From positions 1 through 53,617 of the forward strand of contig NZ_URFY01000033.1 in NCBI RefSeq assembly GCF_900547205.1: a stretch of DNA of 53,617 nucleotides, given 5' to 3'. Position numbers and translations under genes: made by a program. Each line of letters starts with the position of its first letter. The stretch's first letter is position 1. Below, in pieces: positions 34,401 to 41,958 of this stretch. The notes beneath the pieces were generated by a model. That model did not search any database. It worked only from the letters and a program-made list of their open reading frames with translations, and was not told the DNA's origin. Source of the stretch: an uncultured Bacteroides sp. Lineage in GTDB: Bacteria > Bacteroidota > Bacteroidia > Bacteroidales > Bacteroidaceae.

Positions 34401-35979
34401 CGTCGCCTTTTGTTGCAATCCATATCACGCCTTTCGAGTCCTGAATAACAAAATATGCCGTCCCTTTCATCGGAGTTCCGGTGGTAGAGATGGTTCCGTT
34501 TTCGGTCATATATCCTTTGTAGGTTCTGTTGGCATCGTACAAGCGGAGCATACCGTCTTTCACGCCTACCCAAAGATTGCCTAACTTATCTTCGCAAAGA
34601 GCACGCACTTCGTTGTGAAGCGATTCATGTTCGTGCGGTACGGGAGTCATGATTGAGAACGGCACGTTGCGATAAGTCACCTTTTCCAATCCTTTGGAGT
34701 GCGTACAGAGCCACAGATTGCCTTGCTTGTCGGAGAAAGCGGAGTGAATCTTGTTGGAGAAACGCCAGTCGCGGCTACCCAGTTCGTTGTAGAAAGGAAC
34801 GAGCCGCTTCTGCTGAGAATCGAAGAAGGAGAATCCACCGCCATAAGGATGCACCCAAAGATAACCGTTTGCATCTTCATGTATATGGAAAGCAGGGCGC
34901 GAACGCTCAGGGGTGGTATATTCAATACGTATCTGTTCGCGGGTCACAACACCCGTTGCCGGATTGAAATGCGCCACCACACCCGGCTCTTCCTGTTCAA
35001 ACCAGACTTCCGAGAAGCGGTCTACGTAGGCCGAGAGAATAGGTTTGGCAGGCAGTTCCCTGCAAGTAACAAAAGAGTAATGGGTAGGCTTTCGTGTTTT
35101 CTGGTTGAAGGTAAAGAAGCCGTCCGAGTCTGTGGTTATCACCAACAAGTCCCGGGCAACCGAGTTGATGGAAGTAATCCGTCCTTTTGTGGGAAGTTCG
35201 AATAAGGTAAACTCACCACTATCCTTCTGATAAGACCAGATACGGCCGTGGTCGGATGCAAAACAGATGCTTCCGTCGCTCTCTTGCACGGCATAAAAGG
35301 CTTGACTTGTTCCGCCGGACATCTCTTTTGTTTCTGTGAAGTAAGTGACAGGAGTTGTCTTTTCGGGAGAAACCCTACCGAGTCCGTTGTCCGTCAGCAG
35401 CCAGTCATCGCCTGCTTTGTCCTGATAGACTTTATAAACGTGTGAGGAAGGGAGCAGTCCGGTCTTGGCGGAATAAATATCCCACGTCAGACGATTGTTT
35501 TCTTTCTCATGGGGAGTGATGCGGATTGCTCCGTCATTTTCCGTCAGCAGCCAGACGATTCCGTTCGGCATCACTTCGATGGATAGTATATTGTATGCAC
35601 TTCCCTCCTCGCCCGCAGCGGGCACTTGTTCAAAAGTCTCCGTCTTGGGGTCGAAACGGTGTACGCGGTTATCGTAGGTGAGCAGCCAGAGGAAGCCGTA
35701 ACGGTCTTCGTACATACGGTCTACACGGTTGTTTGTCAGGCTGATATAGTTTCCCTGACGGGCTTTGTAGGTTTTGAAGGTATATCCGTTGAAGCGGTTG
35801 ATACCGTCCCAGGTGGCAAACCAAAGGTTGTCTTTATGATCCTGAAGAATGCTCATCACTGTATTCTGTGATAAGCCGTCTTCGGTAGAATAGTGGGTGA
35901 AAAAACAATGCTGTTGTGCATAAGTCGTGAACGCAGTAACCAGCAAAAAGAATAATAAGGTTAAGGATTTCTTCATCAT
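31423..35979 (-). CDS. Hybrid two-component system regulator (HTCS) of the pectin locus
   Basis: One 1518-residue polypeptide holds a full signal pathway. After a signal peptide (ending TTYAQQ) come two seven-bladed propellers of Reg_prop repeats (for example DGLSQNTVMSILQDHKDNLW) to about residue 780, and a Y_Y_Y domain near 833-893. A membrane helix lies near 911-935. HisKA follows with the active His in FFTNISHELRTPL (about 955), then the HATPase (1060-1165). The receiver starts near 1235 with the acceptor Asp in IIISDVMMPEKDG (about 1280), and an AraC-type helix-turn-helix (1420-1518) ends the protein. HTCS proteins sense oligosaccharides in the periplasm and activate their utilisation locus. 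All catalytic motifs look intact. The start could be codon 1 or 2. Confidence 0.95.
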   Translation of the reverse strand: MMKKSLTLLFFLLVTAFTTYAQQHCFFTHYSTEDGLSQNTVMSILQDHKDNLWFATWDGINRFNGYTFKTYKARQGNYISLTNNRVDRMYEDRYGFLWLLTYDNRVHRFDPKTETFEQVPAAGEEGSAYNILSIEVMPNGIVWLLTENDGAIRITPHEKENNRLTWDIYSAKTGLLPSSHVYKVYQDKAGDDWLLTDNGLGRVSPEKTTPVTYFTETKEMSGGTSQAFYAVQESDGSICFASDHGRIWSYQKDSGEFTLFELPTKGRITSINSVARDLLVITTDSDGFFTFNQKTRKPTHYSFVTCRELPAKPILSAYVDRFSEVWFEQEEPGVVAHFNPATGVVTREQIRIEYTTPERSRPAFHIHEDANGYLWVHPYGGGFSFFDSQQKRLVPFYNELGSRDWRFSNKIHSAFSDKQGNLWLCTHSKGLEKVTYRNVPFSIMTPVPHEHESLHNEVRALCEDKLGNLWVGVKDGMLRLYDANRTYKGYMTENGTISTTGTPMKGTAYFVIQDSKGVIWIATKGDGLVRAELTSPTGMSYKLTRYLHNENDMYSLSNNNVYCVYEDHHGRIWAATFAGGINYITQNKEGETLFINHRNNLKGYPIDLCYKARFITSDNKGRLWVGTTTGAVAFDENFKKPEDVQFYHFSRVPNDTLSLSNNDVHWIIPTGKKELYLATFGGGLNKLISISEDGHGEFKSYSVQDGLSSDVLLSIREDHKQNLWISTENGVCKFNPSDEQFENFDERSITFPVRFSEAASTLTAKGTMLFGASSGIFKFNPDSIHKSSYVPPIVFSKLMVANEDVIPGDNSVLKVDIDDTAQLTLSHDENIFSIQFAALDYTNPQNVQYAYLLDGFEKQWTFADKQRSVTYTNLPKGEYRLRVRSTNSDGVWVDNERALAIVVLPSFWETPVAYVLYVLFVLIIILVAVYILFTIYRLKHEVSVEQQISDIKLRFFTNISHELRTPLTLIAGPVEQVLKNDKLPADAREQLVVVERNTNRMLRLVNQILDFRKIQNKKMKMQVQRVDVVAFTRKVMENFEAVAEEHRIDFLFQTENEQLYLWVDVDKLEKIVFNLLSNAFKYTPNGKMITIFIREDDNTVSIGVQDQGIGIAENKKKSLFVRFENLVDKNLFNQASTGIGLSLVKELVEMHKATISVESRLGEGSCFKVDFLKGKEHYDKEVEFILEDTDVPLRMGQVVDIANASIQAETLVSESSRFEKMPSTENSLVEDNTKELMLLVEDNQELRGFLRSIFSTMYRVVEAADGVEGGRKALKYLPDIIISDVMMPEKDGIEMTKELRADMTTSHIPIILLTAKTTIESKLEGLEYGADDYITKPFSATYLQARVENLLLQRKKLQSFYRESLMHINMTARPEDWIVSSSGEPSREESKEELKTDSEPEPSVPDMSPNDRKFMDKLMGLMEKNIDNGELVVDDLVRELAVSRSVFFKKLKSLTGLAPIEFIKEIRIKRATQLIETGEYNMTQISYMVGINDPRYFSKCFKAQVGMTPTEYKERVGK

Positions 35980-36066
35980 ATAACTCGATTCTATTCGGTA
36001 AAGATAGAGATTTTAATTGAAAGATGAAGCAAAAAGGCACAAGCATTACGCTCTGCCTTTATCCAT

Positions 36067-37806
36067 TCAGCGCTTTACATTGACAAGACTATTCCCCTTT
36101 TCCACCGGATTCCAGCCATCTTCTCCTGCCAAAACCGCCTGCATCTCATATCCTTTCAGATTCTTCAACTGCCGCGAGAACGGTGCGCGCGCTTTCGCAT
36201 TGGCTCCTTCGCCCCGGCTTTCGTACTCGGCATAGAATGCAGTCTTTTCGTTTTCCTTCTTGCCCCAGTTGTTCCAACCTTCGGGAAGGATGTGGTTACC
36301 AAGTTCGCAACGAATAAATACCGCTTGTGCATAAGGTCGCCAAGGACGGGAAAGGTAGACTTTCGTCACTCCCCGTTCGGCAGTCAGTTTGCAGTCATAG
36401 AATACGTAGCCATGCTTCTTGCCTTGGTCGGTGGAAGGAGCAGTGACGTAGCCATCCCGCTTGCTATGAATGTGACAGCGATTGAAAACAGCCGTCGACC
36501 AGCCGAAGATGAAGTCGACCGTACCTTCTATGTAGCAGTCCTCATAATATTGGCGACATTGCTTGCCATAGGTATAGAGCGTATCCTGAAAGCCGAGGAA
36601 GCGACAGTTCTTGAAAAATGCGCGGTCGGCAGAAACAAAACAGGCGACTGCCTGCCCCACGGGACCGGATGTATTCTCAAACGTAATATTCTCGGCATAA
36701 AAGTCGGGAGCATAGATGTAGCAACTAGACGAACCGGAGGTTCCCATATTCTCGCCGAAAACGTTTTTCTTGTTGGCGAAGTCGTCATTGGTTAATACGG
36801 CTCCCTCTTCTCCAATCAGGGATACGTTTATCTTACTTTCGGGAATGATTATCTTTTCTTTATACGCACCCTTACGTACCAGAATAGTGGTACGCACATT
36901 CTTACGGAAATCGGGTACGGCATTGATAGCTTCCTGCACCGTGAAGAAATTGCCGCTTCCATCCTTCGCCACTACATAATCATAGTGACGGATATATTTC
37001 GCCAATTCAGGTATCTCCTTGCCTATCGCATCTGCTGCCAATCCGGCAACTGTGCGTGCACCATATATATTCAGGTGGGTATTGTCCTCACGCCCCTTTG
37101 GGAAAGCCGGAACCTTGTCGGGTTCGACAAACATAAATAGTTTCTTCGATTCTACCGGACCGAGCCCTTCCACTAAGTCGTGCGTTATCTTATTCATATC
37201 AATAAACGCTACGCCGAGTTCTTTCGCCACGTTCCGCGGAGAGTCAAGGTAGGCTCCATGCGTATCGAAAAGAACTGTCCCTTCTTTGGGCGCTTCCTTT
37301 TCGCCCGGAGTACGTCGGACGTCTCTCGCTATGGAATCGTCTTGTGGCTGAACGAAGTTGCGGCGAACGATGGCGTTGAATAATACGGGGATTCCCCCTT
37401 TGGCGCGGGTTTCGTTGACGAAGCGACGGAGATTATCGTCGAAGGTAGTGCCCGGATCGGTGTGTCGGGTGGAGTCTGCCTTCTCGTCGTTGTGGCCGAA
37501 CTGGATAAAGACGTAATCTCCTTTCTTCACACGAGATATTACCCTTTCCCAGCGCCCTTCGGTGATAAAGCTTTTGGAACTCCGTCCGTTGGCGGCATGA
37601 TTGTCTATCTTAATCTCTTCGGAGAAGAAGCCGGGAAGTACCATTCCCCATCCCCGTTCGGGGTTTCCACCCTCCATTTTCTTGTTTGCCATGGTTGAAT
37701 CGCCTATCATGAAGATGGTGATTGCAGGTCTGTCTGCCCGGAAAGCGGAACAGAGGATAAAGGTGGCTGCCAACAGCAGTGCCAAATGCTTTCTATATTC
37801 TTTCAT
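36067..37806 (-). CDS. CE12-CE8 fusion: pectin acetylesterase plus pectin methylesterase
   Basis: The 579-residue secreted protein joins two esterases. Residues to about 265 are an SGNH hydrolase of the rhamnogalacturonan acetylesterase type (CE12): GDSTMA holds the nucleophile Ser, GRSSKSF the Gly block, FGHNDEK the Asn block, and DNTHLN the Asp and His. From about residue 275 (YDYVVAKDGSGNFFTVQEAI) it is a CE8 pectin methylesterase with GPVGQAVA, FLGFQDTLY, GTVDFIFG (catalytic Asp pair) and SRPWRP. Removing both acetyl and methyl groups would expose galacturonan to the lyase. I chose the ATG at 37806 because a signal peptide follows; an in-frame ATG at 37824 adds six residues. It is the last gene of the GH105-CE8 unit. 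Confidence 0.93.
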   Translation of the reverse strand: MKEYRKHLALLLAATFILCSAFRADRPAITIFMIGDSTMANKKMEGGNPERGWGMVLPGFFSEEIKIDNHAANGRSSKSFITEGRWERVISRVKKGDYVFIQFGHNDEKADSTRHTDPGTTFDDNLRRFVNETRAKGGIPVLFNAIVRRNFVQPQDDSIARDVRRTPGEKEAPKEGTVLFDTHGAYLDSPRNVAKELGVAFIDMNKITHDLVEGLGPVESKKLFMFVEPDKVPAFPKGREDNTHLNIYGARTVAGLAADAIGKEIPELAKYIRHYDYVVAKDGSGNFFTVQEAINAVPDFRKNVRTTILVRKGAYKEKIIIPESKINVSLIGEEGAVLTNDDFANKKNVFGENMGTSGSSSCYIYAPDFYAENITFENTSGPVGQAVACFVSADRAFFKNCRFLGFQDTLYTYGKQCRQYYEDCYIEGTVDFIFGWSTAVFNRCHIHSKRDGYVTAPSTDQGKKHGYVFYDCKLTAERGVTKVYLSRPWRPYAQAVFIRCELGNHILPEGWNNWGKKENEKTAFYAEYESRGEGANAKARAPFSRQLKNLKGYEMQAVLAGEDGWNPVEKGNSLVNVKR

Positions 37807-37922
37807 AATCTCTGTACTACACACTATAAAAACTCTTTTTATCTATCTTCTTACTTTCTATATTGCAGGCTGATATACAGTACATTACTTGGTTATGTTT
37901 TTATCTCCTGCTGATCAAGTTA

Positions 37923-38032
37923 GTTTCAAGCCTTTGGAACTAGCGTTCCTCACCGAGGAAACTAGCGTCCCCCACCGGGGAGACTAGTGTTCCCCACCGG
38001 GGAGACTGCCCTTCCCCACCGGGGAACAGATC
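37923..38032. repeat. Array 2: five 22-bp palindromic tandem units
   Basis: Units begin at 37923, 37945, 37967, 37989 and 38011, exactly 22 bases apart. The first (GTTTCAAGCC... then GGAACTAG) matches array 1 units. Later units have GC-rich arms, for example GTTCCTC/GAGGAAAC and TCCCC/GGGGA, in which the two arms change together. The array fills the gap between two leftward genes, CE8 and the CE12-CE8 fusion, and would be transcribed in their shared mRNA. Confidence 0.9.
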
Positions 38033-38068
38033 GGAGCACCACACACTGGGCGGAAGCTCCTTACATCT

Positions 38069-39040
38069 CTACTTATATGGATACCAGTTATTGTCTTCCT
38101 TGAAGATGTTTTGAGGAGTATACTTCAGCGCTTCCTTGTTCGAAAGTTGTTTGGCCCATGCCACTCGTCCTTCCGTATTGGCTCCCTCACCTGTATTTCT
38201 AAATTCGGCGTAACGGGCAGTCTTTTCATTCTCCGGATTCTTCCAATTGTGCCATCCTTCCGGTCGGATATGTCCGCCGAACTCGCAATTGATGAAAGCC
38301 GTAGCGGCATAAGGACGCCAAGGGCGACCCAGATATACCCGCTTTACTCCCGGAGCAGCCGTCAGTTTACAGTTTTTGAAAACGTAGCCAAACTCCACAT
38401 TCTGAGGAGTAGAAGCAGCCGTGATATACGAGTCGCGCTTGCTGTGCAGTTCGCAATACTCGAAAAGTGCCGTTGACGGACCGAAAATAAAGTCGGTAGT
38501 CCCCTCGATATAGCAATGGGTAAATAAGAGACGGCTATTTTCCGAACCTGTATAGATGGTATCCTGATTGCCAAGGAAGCGGCAATGGACGAACATCAGC
38601 CTGTCTCCTTCGGTGTGAAGCGCCACCGCCTGACCCAATGGAGCCGCGTTGTTCTCGATAGTGAGATCTTTGAAAGTAATATCGCTGCCTTCCACCTTCA
38701 CGGTATAGGTGCGGAAGGTTCCCATCTTGTTGATGTTGGCGTGGTCGTCGTAAGTGATAATCGTATTATCGGCGCTTTCGCCCACCAGTTGCACGTTCTT
38801 CACCCACGAAGGGATGACAAGTTTTTCTTTATATGTGCCTTTCTTTATATAGATAGTCACCGTGTAGTCCATAAAAGCGCGGACTGCCTCCACCGCTTCC
38901 TGAATGTTCCGATAATCGCCCGTTCCGTCACGCGACACCGTCAATGTGTCTTTGCGCTGTTGCTGCTGTGCATTCACCGCCGTTCCTCCCACGCACAAGA
39001 GAAGAAACAACGCTATTCCTTTTGAAAAGTTCCTTTTCAT
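38069..39040 (-). CDS. Pectin methylesterase, CE8
   Basis: A 323-residue single-domain CE8 enzyme with a signal peptide ending VGGTAVNAQ. Family motifs in order are GTGDYRNIQEAV, GQAVALH, CRFLGNQDTIYT and GTTDFIFGPS (the two catalytic Asp), and LGRPWRPYA (substrate Arg). It removes methyl groups from homogalacturonan. It has no lipobox, so periplasmic action is likely. It starts 9 bases after the GH105 stop and precedes the CE12-CE8 gene by 260 bases that contain array 2. Two CE8 modules in one locus suggest different methylation patterns or different cell locations. Confidence 0.93.
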   Translation of the reverse strand: MKRNFSKGIALFLLLCVGGTAVNAQQQQRKDTLTVSRDGTGDYRNIQEAVEAVRAFMDYTVTIYIKKGTYKEKLVIPSWVKNVQLVGESADNTIITYDDHANINKMGTFRTYTVKVEGSDITFKDLTIENNAAPLGQAVALHTEGDRLMFVHCRFLGNQDTIYTGSENSRLLFTHCYIEGTTDFIFGPSTALFEYCELHSKRDSYITAASTPQNVEFGYVFKNCKLTAAPGVKRVYLGRPWRPYAATAFINCEFGGHIRPEGWHNWKNPENEKTARYAEFRNTGEGANTEGRVAWAKQLSNKEALKYTPQNIFKEDNNWYPYK

Positions 39041-39049
39041 CGGTAGATA

Positions 39050-40252
39050 TTACTTTTGTAAGCGTTCGTATTCAAGGCTAGCCATGATAAAAGGACCCAC
39101 AGCCTTGGGGTCGTTATTGCGGATAGTCTCGTTAATATAATAGTCATAATCTCCTGAGCGATAAACCTTTCCTCCCAATCCTGCCACGGCGCAAGCCTTC
39201 GTGATGGTGACCAGTCCGTCTTTATCCACTTCGATAAAATTGTCGAGGAAGCCTTTATATCCCTTCAACGCCACGTCCAGATACGATTTATCTACGTATC
39301 CCTTCCGAACCGCCTTGAATAAGGAGTAAACGAACATAGCAGAACAGGAAGATTCGAGGTAATTCCCCTTCTCGCCGCTCTTGTCGAGCACCTGATACCA
39401 TCCTCCGGTGGCAGGGTCTTGCAGTTTCTTCGCCTGCACGGCGATGTTATCCAGAATGGCGAGCAGAGAATCTCTTCCGGCTTCGTGCTTCGGAATAAAA
39501 TCGAGTACATCCACCAATGCCATCGCATACCATCCCATTGCACGTCCCCAGGAGTGTTTGGACTGTCCCGTCACGGGGTCCGCCCAACGCTCCGTGCGGC
39601 TCACATCGGCGGCATGGCGATAAAGTCCGTTTGCAGGGTCGTACGTATGGCGCGCCACGGTGACGAACTGATTGATTACATCGGCATAATCTTGCGGAAG
39701 GTTATTGCGGAACGCATATTCCGCATAGAATGGAGCGCCCATATAAAGCCCGTCGAGCCACATCTGGTGCGGATAAATCTTTTTGTGCCAGAAACCACCG
39801 TCCTCATTGCGGGGTTGTCCTTCAAACTGGCTGTATAGCAAATCGAGTGCTTTCTTATACTTAGGGTCTTTGGTCTGCTCGTAGATACGGAAGAGAATCT
39901 TTCCGGAGTTGATGCGGTCGAGACTGTAATCGGTTAGTTTATAAGCAGTAATGCTGCCATCGGCGTGCACCATTGTGTCTGCATAGGCGATGGCGTAATC
40001 GCGGATTTTCTTTTCGCCATACGTGTCATATACATCGAGCATCGCTCCCAACTCCAATCCATGGCAATAATCCCACTTCAACTTAGGCTGGAAGTCGAGT
40101 TGCCATGACTCCGGCCAGCGAATCATCTCCGATTCGGTCATTCGTACAGACCAAGGGAGCTTGCTGTCTACACGTTGTTGTGCCGACATCGAAGTAGCGA
40201 TTGTGAACAACAGAGCCATCATGGAAAAAATATAAAAAGGAGTTCGTCTCAT
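39050..40252 (-). CDS. GH105 unsaturated galacturonyl/rhamnogalacturonyl hydrolase
   Basis: A 400-residue (alpha/alpha)6-barrel protein with a signal peptide ending ATSMSAQ. The GH105 block PHQMWLDGLYMGAPF (161-175) carries the expected catalytic Asp at D167. LKWDYCHGLELGAM, HSWGRAMGWYAMALVD and ESSCSAMFVYSLFKA are further family marks. GH105 enzymes hydrate the 4,5 double bond left by pectate lyases and so release the terminal unsaturated uronate, which rearranges to 5-keto-4-deoxyuronate (DKI). It is the first gene of the leftward esterase unit and is divergent from the EIIC/KduI genes, whose KduI uses DKI. Confidence 0.93.
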   Translation of the reverse strand: MRRTPFYIFSMMALLFTIATSMSAQQRVDSKLPWSVRMTESEMIRWPESWQLDFQPKLKWDYCHGLELGAMLDVYDTYGEKKIRDYAIAYADTMVHADGSITAYKLTDYSLDRINSGKILFRIYEQTKDPKYKKALDLLYSQFEGQPRNEDGGFWHKKIYPHQMWLDGLYMGAPFYAEYAFRNNLPQDYADVINQFVTVARHTYDPANGLYRHAADVSRTERWADPVTGQSKHSWGRAMGWYAMALVDVLDFIPKHEAGRDSLLAILDNIAVQAKKLQDPATGGWYQVLDKSGEKGNYLESSCSAMFVYSLFKAVRKGYVDKSYLDVALKGYKGFLDNFIEVDKDGLVTITKACAVAGLGGKVYRSGDYDYYINETIRNNDPKAVGPFIMASLEYERLQK

Positions 40253-40295
40253 GGTTTGTTATTTTAAGGGTTAAACATCGTCTTGTTTCACGGTA

Positions 40296-40479
40296 CGAAA
40301 GTAGTGCTTTTCCTCCAAACCCGGTTGGATTTTTTAATCAACTAGGTGCATTTTTTGTTTTTCGTGCACGGGAACGAGTAATTTTGTGCACGTAAACGTC
40401 AAAATTGTCCATTTTTGGTGCATTATCGGATAAATTACGAGTTTGGTCTTGCAAGTAAACGGAAAAGGTCGTACTTTTG
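40296..40479. promoter_or_regulatory. Divergent control region with four GTGCA motifs
   Basis: A leftward -7-like box (TACTTTCG on the minus strand, 40296-40303) faces the GH105 gene, and a rightward -7 box TACTTTTG (40472-40479) faces the EIIC gene. Between them GTGCA occurs at 40346, 40364 (in the palindrome CGTGCACG), 40386 and 40418, all next to T-rich tracts. These are candidate binding sites for the AraC domain of the hybrid regulator or for an unidentified repressor. Confidence 0.5.
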
Positions 40480-40531
40480 GCGCGATTTACAACTAATACC
40501 CCCTGGGGAAACACAGTAAAATAATAGAAGA

Positions 40532-41935
40532 ATGGAAGAAGTATTTAAGTACATTATCGGTCTTGGAGCGGCAGTGATGATGCCGATTATTTTCACGATT
40601 TTAGGAGTATGTATCGGTATTAAACTTCCCAAAGCGCTGAAAAGTGGCTTGTTGGTTGGTGTCGGTTTCGTTGGTCTATCAGTAGTGACGGCATTGCTAA
40701 CCAGTAGTCTGGGACCGGCATTGGGCAAAATGGTAGAAATCTACGGATTGGAATTGGGTATTTTCGACATGGGTTGGCCTTCGGCTGCGGCAGTGGCCTA
40801 CAACACCTCGGTCGGTGCTTTCATTATCCCGGTTTGCCTAGGGGTTAACTTATTAATGCTACTCACTAAAACTACCCGCACCGTCAATATCGACCTTTGG
40901 AACTACTGGCACTTCGCATTTATCGGCGCCATCGTGTACTTTGCTTCCGACAATATCTACTGGGGATTCTTCGCAGCTATTATCTGCTACATCATTACAC
41001 TGGTGATGGCGGACCTCACGGCTCCCACTTTCCAGAAGTTCTATGATAAGATGGAAGGTATTTCCATCCCTCAGCCTTTCTGCCAAAGTTTCGTTCCGTT
41101 TGCTGTTGTCATCAATAAACTTCTCGATATGATTCCGGGATTCGACAAACTGAATATTGACTCTGAGGGGCTGAAAAAGAAATTCGGTCTGATGGGCGAA
41201 CCGTTGTTCTTGGGTATCGTGATTGGTTGCGGCATCGGCGCACTGGGCTGCGGAAGTTGGAAAGAGATACTCAACAGCATTCCCAGCATATTGGGATTGG
41301 GCATCAAGATGGGTGCGGTGATGGAATTGATTCCACGTATCACGAGCCTGTTCATCGAAGGATTGAAACCAATCTCGGACGCTACCCGCGAACTGATTGC
41401 TAAAAAATATAAGAACAGTGCCGGATTGAGCATCGGTATGAGCCCGGCTTTGGTTATCGGACATCCGACAACGCTGGTGGTATCGCTGCTTTTGATTCCT
41501 GTTACTATCTTCCTGGCTGTTATCTTGCCGGGCAACCGTTTCCTTCCGCTGGCATCTCTGGCAGGTATGTTCTACCTCTTCCCGATGATTCTGCCTATCA
41601 CAAAAGGTAATGTAGTGAAATCGTTCATCATCGGATTGGTAGCACTGGTTATCGGCCTGTACTTCGTGACCGAACTGGCGGGCTTCTTCACCCTTGCTGC
41701 CAAAGACGTATATGCTGCTACAGGCGACCCGACGGTGAATATTCCTGCCGGATTTGAAGGTGGAGCACTCGACTTTGCTTCCAGTCTCTTCTGCTGGGGT
41801 ATCTTCCACCTTACTTATAGCCTGAAGATTATCGGCCCTATCCTCCTTGTAGCTCTCGCACTCGGAATGGCTATCTACAACCGCATCCGCATGACGAGAA
41901 AGGATGCGAAAGACGCTTTGAACAATAAACAATAA
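40532..41935 (+). CDS. Orphan galactitol-type EIIC permease (GatC-like)
   Basis: This 467-residue membrane protein has about ten or more hydrophobic helices. It resembles the PTS galactitol EIIC: MGWPSAAAVAYNTSVGAFIIP, NIDLWNYWHFAFIGAI, KFGLMGEPLFLG (the conserved GEP loop), MSPALVIGHPTTLVVS and LPGNRFLPLASL align with GatC segments I remember. No EIIA, EIIB, HPr or EI gene is in the window, and Bacteroides are generally regarded as lacking a working PTS. The gene heads a unit with KduI (23 bases downstream) and ExuT. It may therefore move a deoxyketouronate or uronate without phosphorylation. The family call is strong; the substrate is inference. Confidence 0.88.
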   Translation: MEEVFKYIIGLGAAVMMPIIFTILGVCIGIKLPKALKSGLLVGVGFVGLSVVTALLTSSLGPALGKMVEIYGLELGIFDMGWPSAAAVAYNTSVGAFIIPVCLGVNLLMLLTKTTRTVNIDLWNYWHFAFIGAIVYFASDNIYWGFFAAIICYIITLVMADLTAPTFQKFYDKMEGISIPQPFCQSFVPFAVVINKLLDMIPGFDKLNIDSEGLKKKFGLMGEPLFLGIVIGCGIGALGCGSWKEILNSIPSILGLGIKMGAVMELIPRITSLFIEGLKPISDATRELIAKKYKNSAGLSIGMSPALVIGHPTTLVVSLLLIPVTIFLAVILPGNRFLPLASLAGMFYLFPMILPITKGNVVKSFIIGLVALVIGLYFVTELAGFFTLAAKDVYAATGDPTVNIPAGFEGGALDFASSLFCWGIFHLTYSLKIIGPILLVALALGMAIYNRIRMTRKDAKDALNNKQ

Positions 41936-41958
41936 TATAATCAATTAATATTCGAAAG

